Shown piece after piece: positions 1 through 11,743 of a stretch of DNA of 64,000 bases. Made by a program: the position numbers and the translations under genes. Within the stretch, counting starts at the first letter, position 1, and each line of letters starts with the position of its first letter. The stretch is from contig NZ_JAKGCU010000002.1 of NCBI RefSeq assembly GCF_021556435.1, positions 358,458 through 422,457 of the forward strand. The letters are read 5' to 3'. The DNA comes from Gordonia tangerina. Its GTDB lineage: Bacteria; Actinomycetota; Actinomycetes; Mycobacteriales; Mycobacteriaceae. The notes below the pieces were generated by a model. The model ran no database searches and was not told where the DNA came from. It was given only the letters and a program-made list of their open reading frames with translations.

Positions 1-55
1 ACCTCCTCGAGCCCGAGCTCGTTGAACCCTGATCATTCCTGTCCACACGTCTCAA

Positions 56-83
56 TTCACAACTGAGTCTTTTCACAACTGAG
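56..83 (+). repeat. Direct repeat TTCACAACTGAG x2
   Basis: The 12-mer TTCACAACTGAG occurs at 56-67 and again at 72-83, a 16-bp period, upstream of ectB. Two exact copies at this spacing look like a pair of regulator half-sites on one side of the helix at about 1.5 turns. This is inference; no known ectoine regulator site is recognised. Confidence 0.5.
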
Positions 84-106
84 CACTTGACCATCTCACC
101 GGCAGT

Positions 107-155
107 TGCGCCGACATCAGCGATGTCGGCGCACTCCGTGTGCGACCAGGTCGCA
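107..155 (+). promoter_or_regulatory. Two consecutive hairpins before ectB
   Basis: The first hairpin has a perfect 12-bp stem (TGCGCCGACATC / GATGTCGGCGCA) with a three-base loop at 107-133. A second, TGCGAC-CAG-GTCGCA at 141-155, is followed by an AT-rich stretch and then the ectB ribosome-binding site. They could attenuate transcription between an upstream ectA and ectB, mark an mRNA processing point, or stabilise the ectBC message. The pairing is seen directly; the role is inferred. Confidence 0.55.
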
Positions 156-191
156 ATTTCAATCGTCAATAAGTAAAGGGGGAAGTTACCC

Positions 192-1463
192 ATGCAACTT
201 CTCGATCAGTCAATCGACGATTCCGTCTTCACCAAGCACGAGTCCGAAGTCCGCAGCTACTGCCGTAGCTGGCCGACGGTGTTCACCCGCGCAAGCGGTT
301 CTCACATCACCGATCAGACCGGTCGTCAGTACCTCGACTTCTTCGCCGGCGCAGGTTCGCTGAACTACGGCCACAACAACCCGGTGATGAAATCGGCTCT
401 GCTGGACTACATCTCGGATGACGGGATCACCCACGGACTCGACATGGCCACCGTCGCGAAGGGTGCGTTCATCGAGGCCTTCCACGGGAAGATCCTGCAG
501 CCGCGCGGACTGGACTACAAGATCCAGTTCCCCGGGCCCACCGGCACCAACGCAGTCGAGGCAGCACTGAAGCTCGCCCGCAAGGTGACCGGACGCGAGT
601 CGATCATCAGCTTCACCAACGCGTTCCACGGCATGACCTTGGGATCGCTGTCGGTGACCGGCAACTCGATGAAGCGCGCCGGCGCCGGTATCCCGCTCGT
701 GCATGCCACCCCCATGCCCTTCGACAACTACTTCGGTGGTGTCGTCGAGGACTTCCAGTGGTTCGAGCGGGTGCTCGATGACTCCGGCAGTGGGCTCAAT
801 CGTCCGGCGGCCGTGATCGTCGAGACCGTCCAGGGCGAGGGTGGCATCAACGTCGCCCGCGCCGAGTGGCTACAGGCCCTGTCGGAGCTGTGCCAGCGCC
901 GCGACATCCTGCTCATCGTCGACGATGTGCAGATGGGTTGCGGACGCACCGGCGAGTTCTTCTCATTCGAGGCCGCCGGCATCAAGCCCGACATCGTCAC
1001 GCTGTCGAAGTCCATCAGCGGTTACGGCTTGCCGCTGGCACTGACCCTGTTCCGGTCCGACCTCGACGTCTGGACCCCGGGTGAGCACAACGGCACCTTC
1101 CGCGGCAACAACCCCGCATTCGTGACCGGCGCCAAGACGCTCGAGCACTACTGGAGCGACGACGCGCTCACCCGCGACGTGCACGCCAAGGGTGACCGCA
1201 TCCACACGCGCTTCAACGAACTGTGCGACAAGTTCAGTGGCATCTCCACCCGCGGCCGCGGCATGGCGCAGGGTCTCGTGTTCGAAGAAGCCGCCGCCGC
1301 CGGCAAGGTCAGCGCGTCGGCCTTCGAGGCAGGGCTGTTGGTCGAGACCTCCGGACCGTCCGATGAGGTCGTCAAACTTCTTCCCGCGCTGACCATTTCG
1401 AACGAGGACCTGGACCGTGGCCTCGACATCATTGCTGATTCCGTCAAGGAGGTGATCGGATGA
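192..1463 (+). CDS. ectB: L-2,4-diaminobutyrate transaminase (ectoine synthesis)
   Basis: This 423-residue protein is a class III PLP aminotransferase. It moves an amino group from glutamate to aspartate-semialdehyde to make L-2,4-diaminobutyrate, the first committed step of ectoine synthesis in the cytosol. The cofactor pocket is intact: the [17 protein letters not shown] segment binds phosphate, a VDDVQMG loop carries the ring-binding Asp, and the Schiff-base lysine is K273 in LSKSISGYG. Length is typical for EctB. The start is set by a strong ribosome-binding site about 8 nt upstream. It overlaps ectC by 4 bp (ATGA), so the two are translationally coupled. An ectA gene should lie just outside the window. 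No ectD (ectoine hydroxylase) follows. Confidence 0.95.
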   Translation: MQLLDQSIDDSVFTKHESEVRSYCRSWPTVFTRASGSHITDQTGRQYLDFFAGAGSLNYGHNNPVMKSALLDYISDDGITHGLDMATVAKGAFIEAFHGKILQPRGLDYKIQFPGPTGTNAVEAALKLARKVTGRESIISFTNAFHGMTLGSLSVTGNSMKRAGAGIPLVHATPMPFDNYFGGVVEDFQWFERVLDDSGSGLNRPAAVIVETVQGEGGINVARAEWLQALSELCQRRDILLIVDDVQMGCGRTGEFFSFEAAGIKPDIVTLSKSISGYGLPLALTLFRSDLDVWTPGEHNGTFRGNNPAFVTGAKTLEHYWSDDALTRDVHAKGDRIHTRFNELCDKFSGISTRGRGMAQGLVFEEAAAAGKVSASAFEAGLLVETSGPSDEVVKLLPALTISNEDLDRGLDIIADSVKEVIG

Positions 1464-1897
1464 TCGTCCGTACCACAGAAGAAATCACGGGCACTGACCG
1501 CGACGTCAAGGATCCGCTGGGCAACTGGGTGTCCAAGCGCATCGTCCTCGGCGGTGACCGCGTCGGGTTCTCCTTCCACGAGACCACCATCAACGCCGGA
1601 TCGGTGAACAACTTCCACTACGCCAACCACATCGAGGCCGTGTGGCTGGTCGAGGGCACCGGAACGTTGCTCGACAAGGAGACCGGCGAGACCTATCCGC
1701 TGGCCCCCGGCACGATGTACCTGCTCAACGGTCACGAGCGTCATCAGGTGACCGCTGACACGCAGATGCGGATGCTCTGCGTCTTCAATCCTCCCGTTGT
1801 CGGCACCGAGGTGCACGACGAGAACGGCGTCTACCCGCTGGTCGCCGTTCCCGAATCGACCGGGAAACATTCCCCAGAGGCGGTGGCCGCCGACTGA
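1460..1897 (+). CDS. ectC: L-ectoine synthase
   Basis: This 145-residue cupin protein closes N-gamma-acetyl-diaminobutyrate into the cyclic compatible solute ectoine. The iron-binding residues known for EctC (Glu, Tyr, His) are present as E59, Y87 and H95, and the cupin core ([27 protein letters not shown]) is complete. The C-terminal tail is a few residues longer than in many homologues. Its ATG overlaps the ectB stop. A strong hairpin terminator follows after about 25 nt, so the operon ends here and makes ectoine rather than hydroxyectoine, unless ectD is elsewhere. Confidence 0.96.
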   Translation: MIVRTTEEITGTDRDVKDPLGNWVSKRIVLGGDRVGFSFHETTINAGSVNNFHYANHIEAVWLVEGTGTLLDKETGETYPLAPGTMYLLNGHERHQVTADTQMRMLCVFNPPVVGTEVHDENGVYPLVAVPESTGKHSPEAVAAD

Positions 1898-1920
1898 CCG
1901 GCCCTCGTCGATGGTGAAAC

Positions 1921-1957
1921 ACCGGCCCGGCAGAACCTCGTGTTCTGTCGGGCCGGT
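1921..1957 (+). terminator. Terminator after ectBC
   Basis: A 16-bp stem (ACCGGCCCGGCAGAAC with GTTCTGTCGGGCCGGT, one G-U pair) closes a five-base loop. There is no U-tract, which is usual for GC-rich actinomycetes. It separates ectC from the sirtuin gene. Confidence 0.75.
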
Positions 1958-1974
1958 GGCGTCGTCGAGCCCGC

Positions 1975-1980
1975 TATCCT
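1975..1980 (+). promoter_or_regulatory. -10 box (TATCCT) of leaderless sirtuin gene
   Basis: TATCCT fits the actinobacterial TANNNT -10 consensus and ends 7 nt before the GTG at 1988. Transcription would start on or next to the start codon. There is no ribosome-binding site with workable spacing, which supports a leaderless transcript. Confidence 0.5.
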
Positions 1981-1987
1981 GGGCAGG

Positions 1988-2863
1988 GTGCGTACGCGAC
2001 TGCAGATCGGCTGGTCCCCGGCCGAACCGACACCGCTCGACGAGGGTGTCGACGAACAGATCGACCGTGCACGCGCGTTGCTCGACGGCCGGCGGATCGT
2101 GGCGCTGACCGGCGCGGGGATCTCCACCGACTCCGGTATCCCCGACTACCGCAGCCCGGGAGCGCCGCAACGCACGCCGATGACGCTGGAGATGTTCCTG
2201 TCGTCGCCGGAGTTCCGACGCCACTACTGGGCGCGCAACCATCTCGGCTGGCGACACATGGACGCCGCGCAACCCAACACCGCACACCATGCGCTCACCG
2301 ATCTGCAACGGCAGGGTCGACTGTCCGGGGTGATCACCCAGAACGTCGACATGCTGCACACGAAGGCCGGCACCCGACGTGTGGTGGAGTTGCACGGTTG
2401 CTATGGCCGCGTGCGATGCCTGGAGTGCGGCTGGCAGATCTCCCGCCATCAGCTCGCCCACGACCTGGAACAGATCAACCGCGGATTCACCGAGCGCATC
2501 CGTGGTCGCGGGGCGATCGAGGTCGCACCGGATGCCGACGCAGCCATCGACGACACCAGCGACTTCACCATGATCGATTGCCCGCGGTGCGACGGCATCG
2601 TGAAACCCGACATCGTCTACTTTGGCGAGAGCGTTCCGAAACCGACTGTGCAGCAAGCATTCTCGATGGTGGACGACAGCGATGCACTGCTGGTCGTCGG
2701 GTCGTCGCTGACGGTGATGAGCGGCCTGCGGTTCGCTCGCCACGCACGTCGCACCGGCAAGACCCTCGTCATCGTGAACCGCGGCGCGACCCGCGCCGAC
2801 GAACTCGCCGACCTGAAGATCGATCACCTGGCGTCGGTGGTGCTGCCGGCCCTGGCAGCGTGA
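1988..2863 (+). CDS. Sir2-family NAD-dependent protein deacylase
   Basis: This 291-residue sirtuin removes acyl groups from lysines using NAD. The Rossmann motif GAGISTDSGIPDYRS sits near residue 40 and TQNVDMLH holds the ribose-binding residues. The catalytic base is H136 (VVELHG), and a structural zinc is held by C144, C147, C198 and C201. The wording of the first motif resembles class II (SIRT4-like) sirtuins. An in-frame ATG at 1940 lies inside the ectC terminator hairpin, so the GTG at 1988 with a matching -10 box is preferred. It is monocistronic and converges on proB with 13 bp between stops. Its targets cannot be read from sequence. Confidence 0.9.
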   Translation: MRTRLQIGWSPAEPTPLDEGVDEQIDRARALLDGRRIVALTGAGISTDSGIPDYRSPGAPQRTPMTLEMFLSSPEFRRHYWARNHLGWRHMDAAQPNTAHHALTDLQRQGRLSGVITQNVDMLHTKAGTRRVVELHGCYGRVRCLECGWQISRHQLAHDLEQINRGFTERIRGRGAIEVAPDADAAIDDTSDFTMIDCPRCDGIVKPDIVYFGESVPKPTVQQAFSMVDDSDALLVVGSSLTVMSGLRFARHARRTGKTLVIVNRGATRADELADLKIDHLASVVLPALAA

Positions 2864-2876
2864 GCCAACGGTGCGC

Positions 2877-3992
2877 TCAGACCGCGACGAGGTCGTCGGC
2901 GTGTACCACCGGCCGACGAAGCTCTGCCGGTAGGTCGGCGGTGGAACGACCGACCATCAGCGCCACGTCGTCGGAGGCGTAGGCGGCAACCCCGCGGGCC
3001 CGCACCACACCGCTGGTGTCGAGCAACTCCACCACGTCGCCGTCGGAGAACCGTCCGTTGACGCCCACGACGCCGGCTGCCAGCAGTGATCGGCGTCGGC
3101 GCGCCACCGCGGCCACCGCACCGTCATCGAGCACGAGCTGTCCCCGCGCGTCGGCGGCATGGCGCACCCAGAACCGCCGCGCCGACAGCCGCTCGTCGCG
3201 AGCGGCGAAGACCGTTCCCACCGACGCGTCGGCCAGCGCCTGCGCAGCCTGATCGGCGGCCGCCAGCAGAACAGGCACCCCGGCGTCGGCCGACAGTCGC
3301 GCAGCCGCGAGCTTGGAGGCCATACCGCCGGTGCCCAGCGCACCGCCCGACCCGGCGATGACCCCGTCGAGATCCTCCGGTCCGTTGACCTCCGCGATCA
3401 GCCGAGCACGGCTACCGTCGGCACCGACCTTGCGCGGATCCCCGTCGTAGAGGCCGTCGACGTCGGACAGCAACACCAGCGCGTCGGCACCCGCGAGATG
3501 AGCCACCAACGCGGCGAGGCGGTCGTTGTCGCCGAACCGGATCTCGGTGGTCGCCACGGTGTCGTTCTCGTTGACCACCGCGACGGCACCGAGCGACCGC
3601 AGTCGGTCCAGCGTGCGCTGAGCGTTGGCGTGATGCGAGCGGTTGGAGACATCGTCGGCGGTCAACAGCACCTGGCCGACGGTGCGGCCGTACCGGTGGA
3701 AGGAAGTGCCCCACGCGTGGGCCAGCGCCAATTGCCCGACGCTGGCAGCGGCCTGTTTGGTCGCGAGATCGGTGGGCCGCTTCTTGAGCCCGAGTGGGGC
3801 GATGCCGGCGCCGATGGCACCCGAGGACACCACGATCACATCCGACCCGGCACGCATCCGCGCCTCCAGCGCGTCGGCGAGACGGTCAAGACGGGTGCGG
3901 TCGAGTCCGTCATGCAGGTCAGTGAGCGCCGACGACCCGATCTTCACCACAATGCTGCGCGCACGGGCGATGTGCTCGCGGACGTCGCTCAC
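2877..3992 (-). CDS. proB: Glutamate 5-kinase
   Basis: This 371-residue enzyme phosphorylates glutamate at the gamma carboxylate, the first step of proline synthesis. The amino-acid-kinase domain opens with [10 protein letters not shown] and has VSSGAIGAG, the NENDTV and [12 protein letters not shown] substrate segments, and [13 protein letters not shown] domain fills the last 75 or so residues, as in E. coli ProB. The start is GTG and overlaps the obg stop by 4 bp (GTGA), so it is coupled to obg. The obg-proB order is conserved in this order of bacteria. Confidence 0.97.
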   Translation of the reverse strand: MSDVREHIARARSIVVKIGSSALTDLHDGLDRTRLDRLADALEARMRAGSDVIVVSSGAIGAGIAPLGLKKRPTDLATKQAAASVGQLALAHAWGTSFHRYGRTVGQVLLTADDVSNRSHHANAQRTLDRLRSLGAVAVVNENDTVATTEIRFGDNDRLAALVAHLAGADALVLLSDVDGLYDGDPRKVGADGSRARLIAEVNGPEDLDGVIAGSGGALGTGGMASKLAAARLSADAGVPVLLAAADQAAQALADASVGTVFAARDERLSARRFWVRHAADARGQLVLDDGAVAAVARRRRSLLAAGVVGVNGRFSDGDVVELLDTSGVVRARGVAAYASDDVALMVGRSTADLPAELRRPVVHADDLVAV

Positions 3993-5461
3993 TGGTGGTC
4001 CCGTTCGGGACCCTCGTCGCCGTCGGGCAGACCGCGCCGAAGTCGCCGCGCCTGCTTGCGTTCTGCGGCCCCGATCCGTTCGTTGCGGTCGAGGCGGATG
4101 TCGGTCCCACGGCCGGTGATGGGGACCTCGTCACCCATCGGGGTCGTCGGTTCCCAGTCGAAGGTCATGTCACCGATGGTGACCGGCGCCCCGGGCTGCG
4201 CACCCTGGCGCACCAGCTCGTCTTCGACACCGAGCCGGTTGAGACGGTCGGCCAGATAACCCACCGCCTCGTCGTTGCCGAACTGGGTCTGGGCGATCCA
4301 ACGTTCGGGGCGGGTACCCCGCACGATGAATCCGCCATCGACCTCGGGATCGGGGACGACGCTGAACTCCGCCTCGTCGATCGCCTTGGGCCGGATGATC
4401 TGTCGACGCGGTTTGGGTGCGGGCTGGCTCGCCCGGTACTCCCCGACCATCCGTCCCAGCGCGAATGTCAGCTCTTTGAGACCCTCGTGGCTGACTGCGG
4501 AGATTCGGAAAATGGGCCACCCCCGGGTGGCCAGTTCGGGTTCCACCAGATCGGCCAGGTCCGCGGCGTCGGGGATGTCGATCTTGTTCAGGATGATCAC
4601 CCGCGGCCGCGACGCCAGGTCCCCGAGACCGTGGTCGGCATCCAGAGCGGGCCGGTAGGCCGCGAGCTCGGCCTCCAAGGCGTCGATGTCAGAAACCGGG
4701 TCGCGTCCGGGTTCCAGGGTGGCGCAGTCCACGACGTGGGCCAGCACCGCACACCGCTCCAGGTGACGCAGGAAATCCAGTCCCAACCCACGCCCGGTGG
4801 ACGCACCGGGGATCAACCCCGGCACATCGGCGACGGTGAACACGTCACCGGCCACCTGAACCACCCCGAGGTTCGGTGCCAGCGTGGTGAACGGGTAGTC
4901 GGCGATCTTCGGCTTGGCCGCCGACAACACCGAAACCAGCGAGGATTTGCCTGCCGACGGAAATCCCACCAGCCCGACGTCGGCGACGGATTTCAACTCC
5001 AGGACGAGGTCACGGTGCTGCCCTTCTTCACCCAGCAGTGCGAAGCCGGGGGCCTTGCGCGCCTTGGAGGCCAGCGCTGCATTGCCCAATCCGCCGCGGC
5101 CGCCCTGGGCGGCTTCGAAGGTGGTGCCCTCGCCGACGAGATCGGCAAGGATGGAGCCGTCCGCATCCAGGACCACCGTGCCGTCGGGAACCTTCAGGAC
5201 CAGGTCGTCGCCGGTGGCACCGTCACGGTTGTCGCCCATCCCGGGTTTACCGTTGGACCCCTTCGCGTGCGGACGGAAGTGGAAGTCGAGAAGCGTGTGC
5301 ACCTGGGGATCGACCACCAGTCGCACCGACCCGCCGTTGCCGCCGTTGCCGCCGTCGGGACCACCGAGCGGTTTGAACTTCTCGCGGTGCACCGACGAGC
5401 AGCCGTGACCGCCGTTACCCGCCGCGACGTGGATGGTCACGCGGTCGACGAACCGGGACAT
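3989..5461 (-). CDS. obg: GTPase Obg (CgtA), ribosome assembly
   Basis: This 490-residue Obg GTPase acts in 50S ribosome maturation and growth or stress control. The glycine-rich Obg fold covers residues 1 to about 160. The G domain has GFPSAGKSS (G1), DVPG (G3) and NKID (G4). A C-terminal OCT domain follows from about residue 350, with a charged tail of about 60 residues after it. The ATG is preceded by a GGAGAAAGGGAG ribosome-binding region. It lies downstream of rplU-rpmA on the same strand, but a hairpin with a T-rich tract sits between rpmA and obg, so obg probably relies on partial read-through or its own promoter. Confidence 0.97.
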   Translation of the reverse strand: MSRFVDRVTIHVAAGNGGHGCSSVHREKFKPLGGPDGGNGGNGGSVRLVVDPQVHTLLDFHFRPHAKGSNGKPGMGDNRDGATGDDLVLKVPDGTVVLDADGSILADLVGEGTTFEAAQGGRGGLGNAALASKARKAPGFALLGEEGQHRDLVLELKSVADVGLVGFPSAGKSSLVSVLSAAKPKIADYPFTTLAPNLGVVQVAGDVFTVADVPGLIPGASTGRGLGLDFLRHLERCAVLAHVVDCATLEPGRDPVSDIDALEAELAAYRPALDADHGLGDLASRPRVIILNKIDIPDAADLADLVEPELATRGWPIFRISAVSHEGLKELTFALGRMVGEYRASQPAPKPRRQIIRPKAIDEAEFSVVPDPEVDGGFIVRGTRPERWIAQTQFGNDEAVGYLADRLNRLGVEDELVRQGAQPGAPVTIGDMTFDWEPTTPMGDEVPITGRGTDIRLDRNERIGAAERKQARRLRRGLPDGDEGPERDHQ

Positions 5462-5495
5462 CGGGCCACTCCCTTTCTCCGAAGCCTCTCGGCCT

Positions 5496-5541
5496 CAAAA
5501 CAAACAGGACGGGCGGGTACGCGATGACCCTGCCCGCCCTG
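5496..5541 (-). terminator. Intrinsic terminator after rpmA
   Basis: On the minus strand a stem of about 13 bp (CAGGGCGGGCAGG pairing with CCCGCCCGTCCTG, with mismatch or wobble positions) is followed by TTTGTTTT. This is the most E. coli-like terminator in the window. It ends or attenuates the rplU-rpmA transcript before obg. Confidence 0.75.
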
Positions 5542-5563
5542 TGTAGAGCTGTTATTCGACCGG

Positions 5564-5827
5564 TCAGACCGCTGCGGTCTCCGGGACGATGTTGACCGTC
5601 TTGCGGCCGCGCTTGGTGCCGAACTCGACCGAGCCGGTCTCCAGGGCGAACAGGGTGTCGTCGCCACCGCGGCCGACATTGACGCCCGGGTGGAACTTGG
5701 TGCCGCGCTGGCGGACCAGGATCTCGCCGGCGCTGACCTGCTGGCCACCGAAACGCTTCACGCCGAGGCGCTTGGCGTTGGAATCACGACCGTTGCGCGA
5801 GCTGGACGCGCCCTTCTTGTGTGCCAT
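5564..5827 (-). CDS. rpmA: 50S ribosomal protein L27
   Basis: L27 is an 87-residue protein whose N-terminal tail reaches the peptidyl-transferase centre. The N-terminus [16 protein letters not shown] is the canonical form without the Firmicutes leader peptide, and the conserved GVKRFGGQ and [10 protein letters not shown] blocks are present. An AGGAGGA ribosome-binding site precedes the ATG. It forms an operon with rplU, 36 nt upstream. Confidence 0.99.
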   Translation of the reverse strand: MAHKKGASSSRNGRDSNAKRLGVKRFGGQQVSAGEILVRQRGTKFHPGVNVGRGGDDTLFALETGSVEFGTKRGRKTVNIVPETAAV

Positions 5828-5863
5828 CTCTGCAGTCCTCCTGAGGTAGGTGCGGGAATCGAG

Positions 5864-6175
5864 TTACTTGATACCGGTGACCTTGAGGACCGTCAGGTTC
5901 TGACGGTGACCCTGGCGCTTGTGGTAGCCGGTCTTGTTCTTGAACTTGTGGATGCGGATCTTGGGACCCTTGACGTGCTCGACGACCTCGCCGGTCACCG
6001 AGATCTTCGCCAGCTTGTCCGCATCGGTGGTGAGGGTCGAGCCGTCGACGACCAGTGCCACCGGCAGGCTCACGCTGCTACCGGGCACGCTGTCGATCTT
6101 CTCGACCTTGACAATGTCGCCCTCTGCGACCTTGTACTGCTTACCGCCGGTCTTGACGATCGCGTACGTTGCCAT
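5864..6175 (-). CDS. rplU: 50S ribosomal protein L21
   Basis: L21 (103 residues) binds 23S rRNA in the large subunit. [16 protein letters not shown] is the standard N-terminus and fixes the start at 6175; longer in-frame readings run into the leader and are not real. The ribosome-binding site is AGAGGACAG. The C-terminus has the [14 protein letters not shown] block that contacts rRNA. It is first in the rplU-rpmA operon, behind a structured leader of about 230 nt. Confidence 0.99.
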   Translation of the reverse strand: MATYAIVKTGGKQYKVAEGDIVKVEKIDSVPGSSVSLPVALVVDGSTLTTDADKLAKISVTGEVVEHVKGPKIRIHKFKNKTGYHKRQGHRQNLTVLKVTGIK

Positions 6176-6410
6176 CGAAGCTGTCCTCTTTAACTCGTCT
6201 GTCGGACCCTGGGCGCTGGTTCGCGCACCGGGGTGGGTGGGTGGTGCGTCATCCTGGTGCGGTCCGCGGGCGAACCCGCGGATGCAACCGGGGTCACTGT
6301 GGATCACTCCAGAGGGCCTGTCGGCGGTTCCGCGCGGCTGATCGGTGCGATTCAGGTGGTCCTGATCGTTCCGGGCACAGCGCAGACCCTCCGCCGAAGG
6401 CGACCAATCA
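6176..6410 (-). promoter_or_regulatory. Structured 5' leader of rplU-rpmA
   Basis: If transcription starts about 7 nt after the -10 box at 6411-6416, the mRNA carries about 230 nt before rplU. The leader contains a perfect 8-bp hairpin at 6263-6282 (TCCGCGGG-TTCG-CCCGCGGA on the minus strand), with a UUCG loop, and further GC-rich pairing near 6210-6240. Ribosomal-protein operons are often controlled by such leaders through binding of their own product. The hairpin is seen; autoregulation is inferred. The hairpin might instead terminate rne, whose stop lies at 6483. Confidence 0.45.
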
Positions 6411-6440
6411 AGATTACGGGAACGCCGTGTGCCGGGTCAA
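6411..6440 (-). promoter_or_regulatory. Promoter of rplU-rpmA
   Basis: On the minus strand, TTGACC (6440-6435) and TAATCT (6416-6411) are 18 bp apart. This is a good match to the vegetative-sigma consensus TTGAC(N)/TANNNT and lies between the rne stop and rplU. Confidence 0.6.
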
Positions 6441-6482
6441 ACTCGACCACCGGCGCCCCGACCTGCTGGTCGCCCTTCGACG

Positions 6483-9899
<3,417 letters not shown>

Positions 9900-10278
9900 T
9901 CAAATCTCCTAGAGCCCCCGGGCGCGTCGGGCTGACGCGGCCACGCGAGGGCTTCACTGTCTGTCCCGGTCGGCTGTGGACCGGTGTTGTGTGGTCTTCG
10001 CGCGTTCTCTGCGCACCGGAAGACCCGGTCCGCGAGGCGGCGCCTTGCGTTGTCGATGACCTCAACCGGCCGTCGTCTTCCACGCCATCGTCAGCACCGA
10101 TGGGGAAGACGCGCGAATCGGGGTGTCCGATGCCGGATGCGTCATCCGGTTGTCGACGGCAAAGTGTGTCGCCCACAACTGTGCAAGTATCCCACACGAC
10201 GAGTCGTTCCCCGCACACTACGCACGTTTGGCATCTCCAACGGCGTGTGTGGCGGGGAACGAGAAGGCGAAGGTCGGC
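9900..10278 (-). other. Gene-free rne leader region
   Basis: About 380 bp separate rne from ndk. No frame looks coding. On the minus strand there is a possible extended -10 (TGG then GATACT, at 10191-10186) and another TANNNT (TAGTGT, at 10220-10215). Either would give rne a leader of roughly 280-310 nt. Long leaders are known upstream of rne, where in E. coli the leader mediates autoregulation. Nothing else is recognised. Confidence 0.45.
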
Positions 10279-10695
10279 TCAGACTCCCAGGTCAGGAAAC
10301 CACAGGGCGATCTCCCGCTCGGCGGACTCGGGCGAGTCCGAGCCGTGCACCAGATTGTTCTGCGTGCTCAGCGCAAAGTCTCCACGGATTGTTCCCGGGA
10401 CGGCCTTCTCGACCGGATCGGTGCCGCCCGCGATCTGCCGGAAGGCGGCAACCGCGCGCGGCCCCTCGAGGACCGCGGCGACCAACGGTCCCGACGTGAT
10501 GAATTCGAGCAGCGAGGGATAGAAGGGTTTGCCCTCATGTTCGGCGTAGTGTCCGCGCGCCACCTCGTCGCTGACCGTCTTGAGTTCCAGGGCGACCAGC
10601 GAGAGGCCCTTGCGCTCGATCCGGCTGATGATGTCGCCGACCAGCGACCGCTCCACGCCGTCGGGCTTGATGAGTACCAGAGTCCGTTCAGTCAC
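10279..10695 (-). CDS. ndk: Nucleoside diphosphate kinase
   Basis: This 138-residue enzyme balances nucleoside triphosphate pools by ping-pong phosphate transfer through a histidine (here in [12 protein letters not shown]). The N-terminus [16 protein letters not shown] is canonical. A GTG two codons upstream (10701) is possible, but the GTG at 10695 matches mycobacterial Ndk and has a TATGGT box exactly 6 nt before it, so a leaderless transcript is proposed. It lies upstream of rne on the same strand, separated by a 379-bp gap. Confidence 0.97.
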   Translation of the reverse strand: MTERTLVLIKPDGVERSLVGDIISRIERKGLSLVALELKTVSDEVARGHYAEHEGKPFYPSLLEFITSGPLVAAVLEGPRAVAAFRQIAGGTDPVEKAVPGTIRGDFALSTQNNLVHGSDSPESAEREIALWFPDLGV

Positions 10696-10701
10696 GAGCA
10701 C

Positions 10702-10707
10702 ACCATA
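10702..10707 (-). promoter_or_regulatory. -10 box (TATGGT) of leaderless ndk
   Basis: On the minus strand TATGGT, then GTGCTC, then the GTG start at 10695: a TANNNT box 6 nt before the start codon and no ribosome-binding site. Confidence 0.5.
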
Positions 10708-10743
10708 GCGAGAAGCCGAAAGACCGGTCGGCGATGGCCACCG

Positions 10744-11172
10744 TCACGAGCAGTATTCGCCCGCCACCGGGAAGAATCCGTAGTTGAACAGGCTCCCGGA
10801 CCGAGCACGCGGATCGACCACGACCTGCACGCAGCCGCCGGGGGACGCCAGCGCACTCGTGAGAGCGATGTCGAACTGTGCGGCCAGCCCGAGATTGGCC
10901 GGACGGTACTGCTGCGGGACGGGCAGTGCCGCGATCGCCTCGGACACCTGCATCGACGATGCCCGCGAGGTGACCTCGTGGGTGGCGAGGTAGCTGTACT
11001 CCCCTTCGCCGACCGTCATCGGTGCTCCGGCGACCGGAAGATCCTCGGTCGGCACAGCCGGCTCGGCGGCGGCGATTCCCGCGCCCAGCGACGTTCCGAT
11101 CACGGTCAATGCCATCGCGGCGGCGGCCCGGGGGCGGCGAAGGCTGGAGATCACAGACAAGCTATTCCTCAC
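10744..11172 (-). CDS. Secreted protein of unknown function
   Basis: I do not recognise this family. With the GTG at 11172 it is 142 residues (a GTG at 11187 adds five). The N-terminus is a clear Sec signal peptide: basic (SLRRPR), then a hydrophobic AAAAMALTVIGTSLGAGIAA core, then an AEPAV cleavage region. The mature part of about 105 residues is small and mixed, with two cysteines (GGCVQVVV and a terminal EYCS) that could form one disulphide. It would be exported to the cell envelope. It sits on the same strand between DUF4233 and ndk. Confidence 0.65.
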   Translation of the reverse strand: MRNSLSVISSLRRPRAAAAMALTVIGTSLGAGIAAAEPAVPTEDLPVAGAPMTVGEGEYSYLATHEVTSRASSMQVSEAIAALPVPQQYRPANLGLAAQFDIALTSALASPGGCVQVVVDPRARSGSLFNYGFFPVAGEYCS

Positions 11173-11341
11173 GTCATGAACGGTCACCTGATGGTCCGGG
11201 GCCGCGGCGCGAGCCGCTCTTCCCCGGCAGCGACATTCTCACAGCATCGACCACCTCAGGGCGAGAGCCGACAGGTCACAGTCGGGCAACAGGAGTTGCA
11301 GGAGCCGAATCGCAGGTCCGGGGTGCAGAAATCCCGGCAGA

Positions 11342-11743
11342 TCACTCGTCGATCGGTTGCTGCCCCGGCAGCATCCCCTTGGCCATCCGAACCTCGACGT
11401 CGTGCTTCACGTAGGCGATGTAAACCCAGACACACAGGAAGATCACGCCCACCACGGCCACCGACCACTGCAGGAACCCTCCTGCGATCACCAGGATCTG
11501 CAACCCGATATCGAGACGCAGCGCATACGATCGGCCCTGCAGACCGGCTGCGACGATGTGCGCCACCACCACCGCCCCGAGGTATCCGCCGGACAACCAG
11601 GTGATGCCCGGCCCGAGATTGGCGACGATCGGGAACGCCAGGCCCAGGACGATCACCTCGAGGATCAAGGTGCCCGCCATCACCCCGCGCAACCCCTTCC
11701 ACGGGTCCGTCGTCGGCGGCGTGAAGCGTACCGGGTCGGTCAT
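11342..11743 (-). CDS. DUF4233 membrane protein
   Basis: This 133-residue protein has three or four hydrophobic segments (GTLILEVIVLGLAFPIVANL, LGAVVVAHIVAAGL, and a longer stretch ending FLCVWVYIAYV). It matches the DUF4233 family, which is almost always found next to folC in mycolic-acid bacteria. Its function is unknown. Its start overlaps the folC stop by 4 bp, so the two are co-translated. The conserved pairing suggests a link to folate polyglutamylation or just operon history. Confidence 0.85.
   Translation of the reverse strand: MTDPVRFTPPTTDPWKGLRGVMAGTLILEVIVLGLAFPIVANLGPGITWLSGGYLGAVVVAHIVAAGLQGRSYALRLDIGLQILVIAGGFLQWSVAVVGVIFLCVWVYIAYVKHDVEVRMAKGMLPGQQPIDE

Larger units (their letters stand above)
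1..191 (+). other. Leader region upstream of ectB
   Basis: No complete gene lies here. In the third forward frame the first 30 bases read as a short peptide tail (LLEPELVEP) ending at a stop at 30-32. This could be the C-terminus of an upstream gene, and ectA would be expected there, but it is too short to identify. The rest holds a direct repeat (56-83), two hairpins (107-155) and a purine-rich ribosome-binding site (AAAGGGGGAAG) just before ectB. I could not pick a convincing -35/-10 pair. Confidence 0.6.

Noticed and set aside
1148..2827. Minus-strand open frame (559 codons) across ectB, ectC and the sirtuin
   Set aside because: It crosses three well-supported plus-strand genes and a terminator and shows no recognisable domain.
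3995..5527. Long plus-strand open frame (about 510 codons) opposite obg
   Set aside because: It mirrors obg exactly and has no motifs; long antisense frames are expected in GC-rich DNA.
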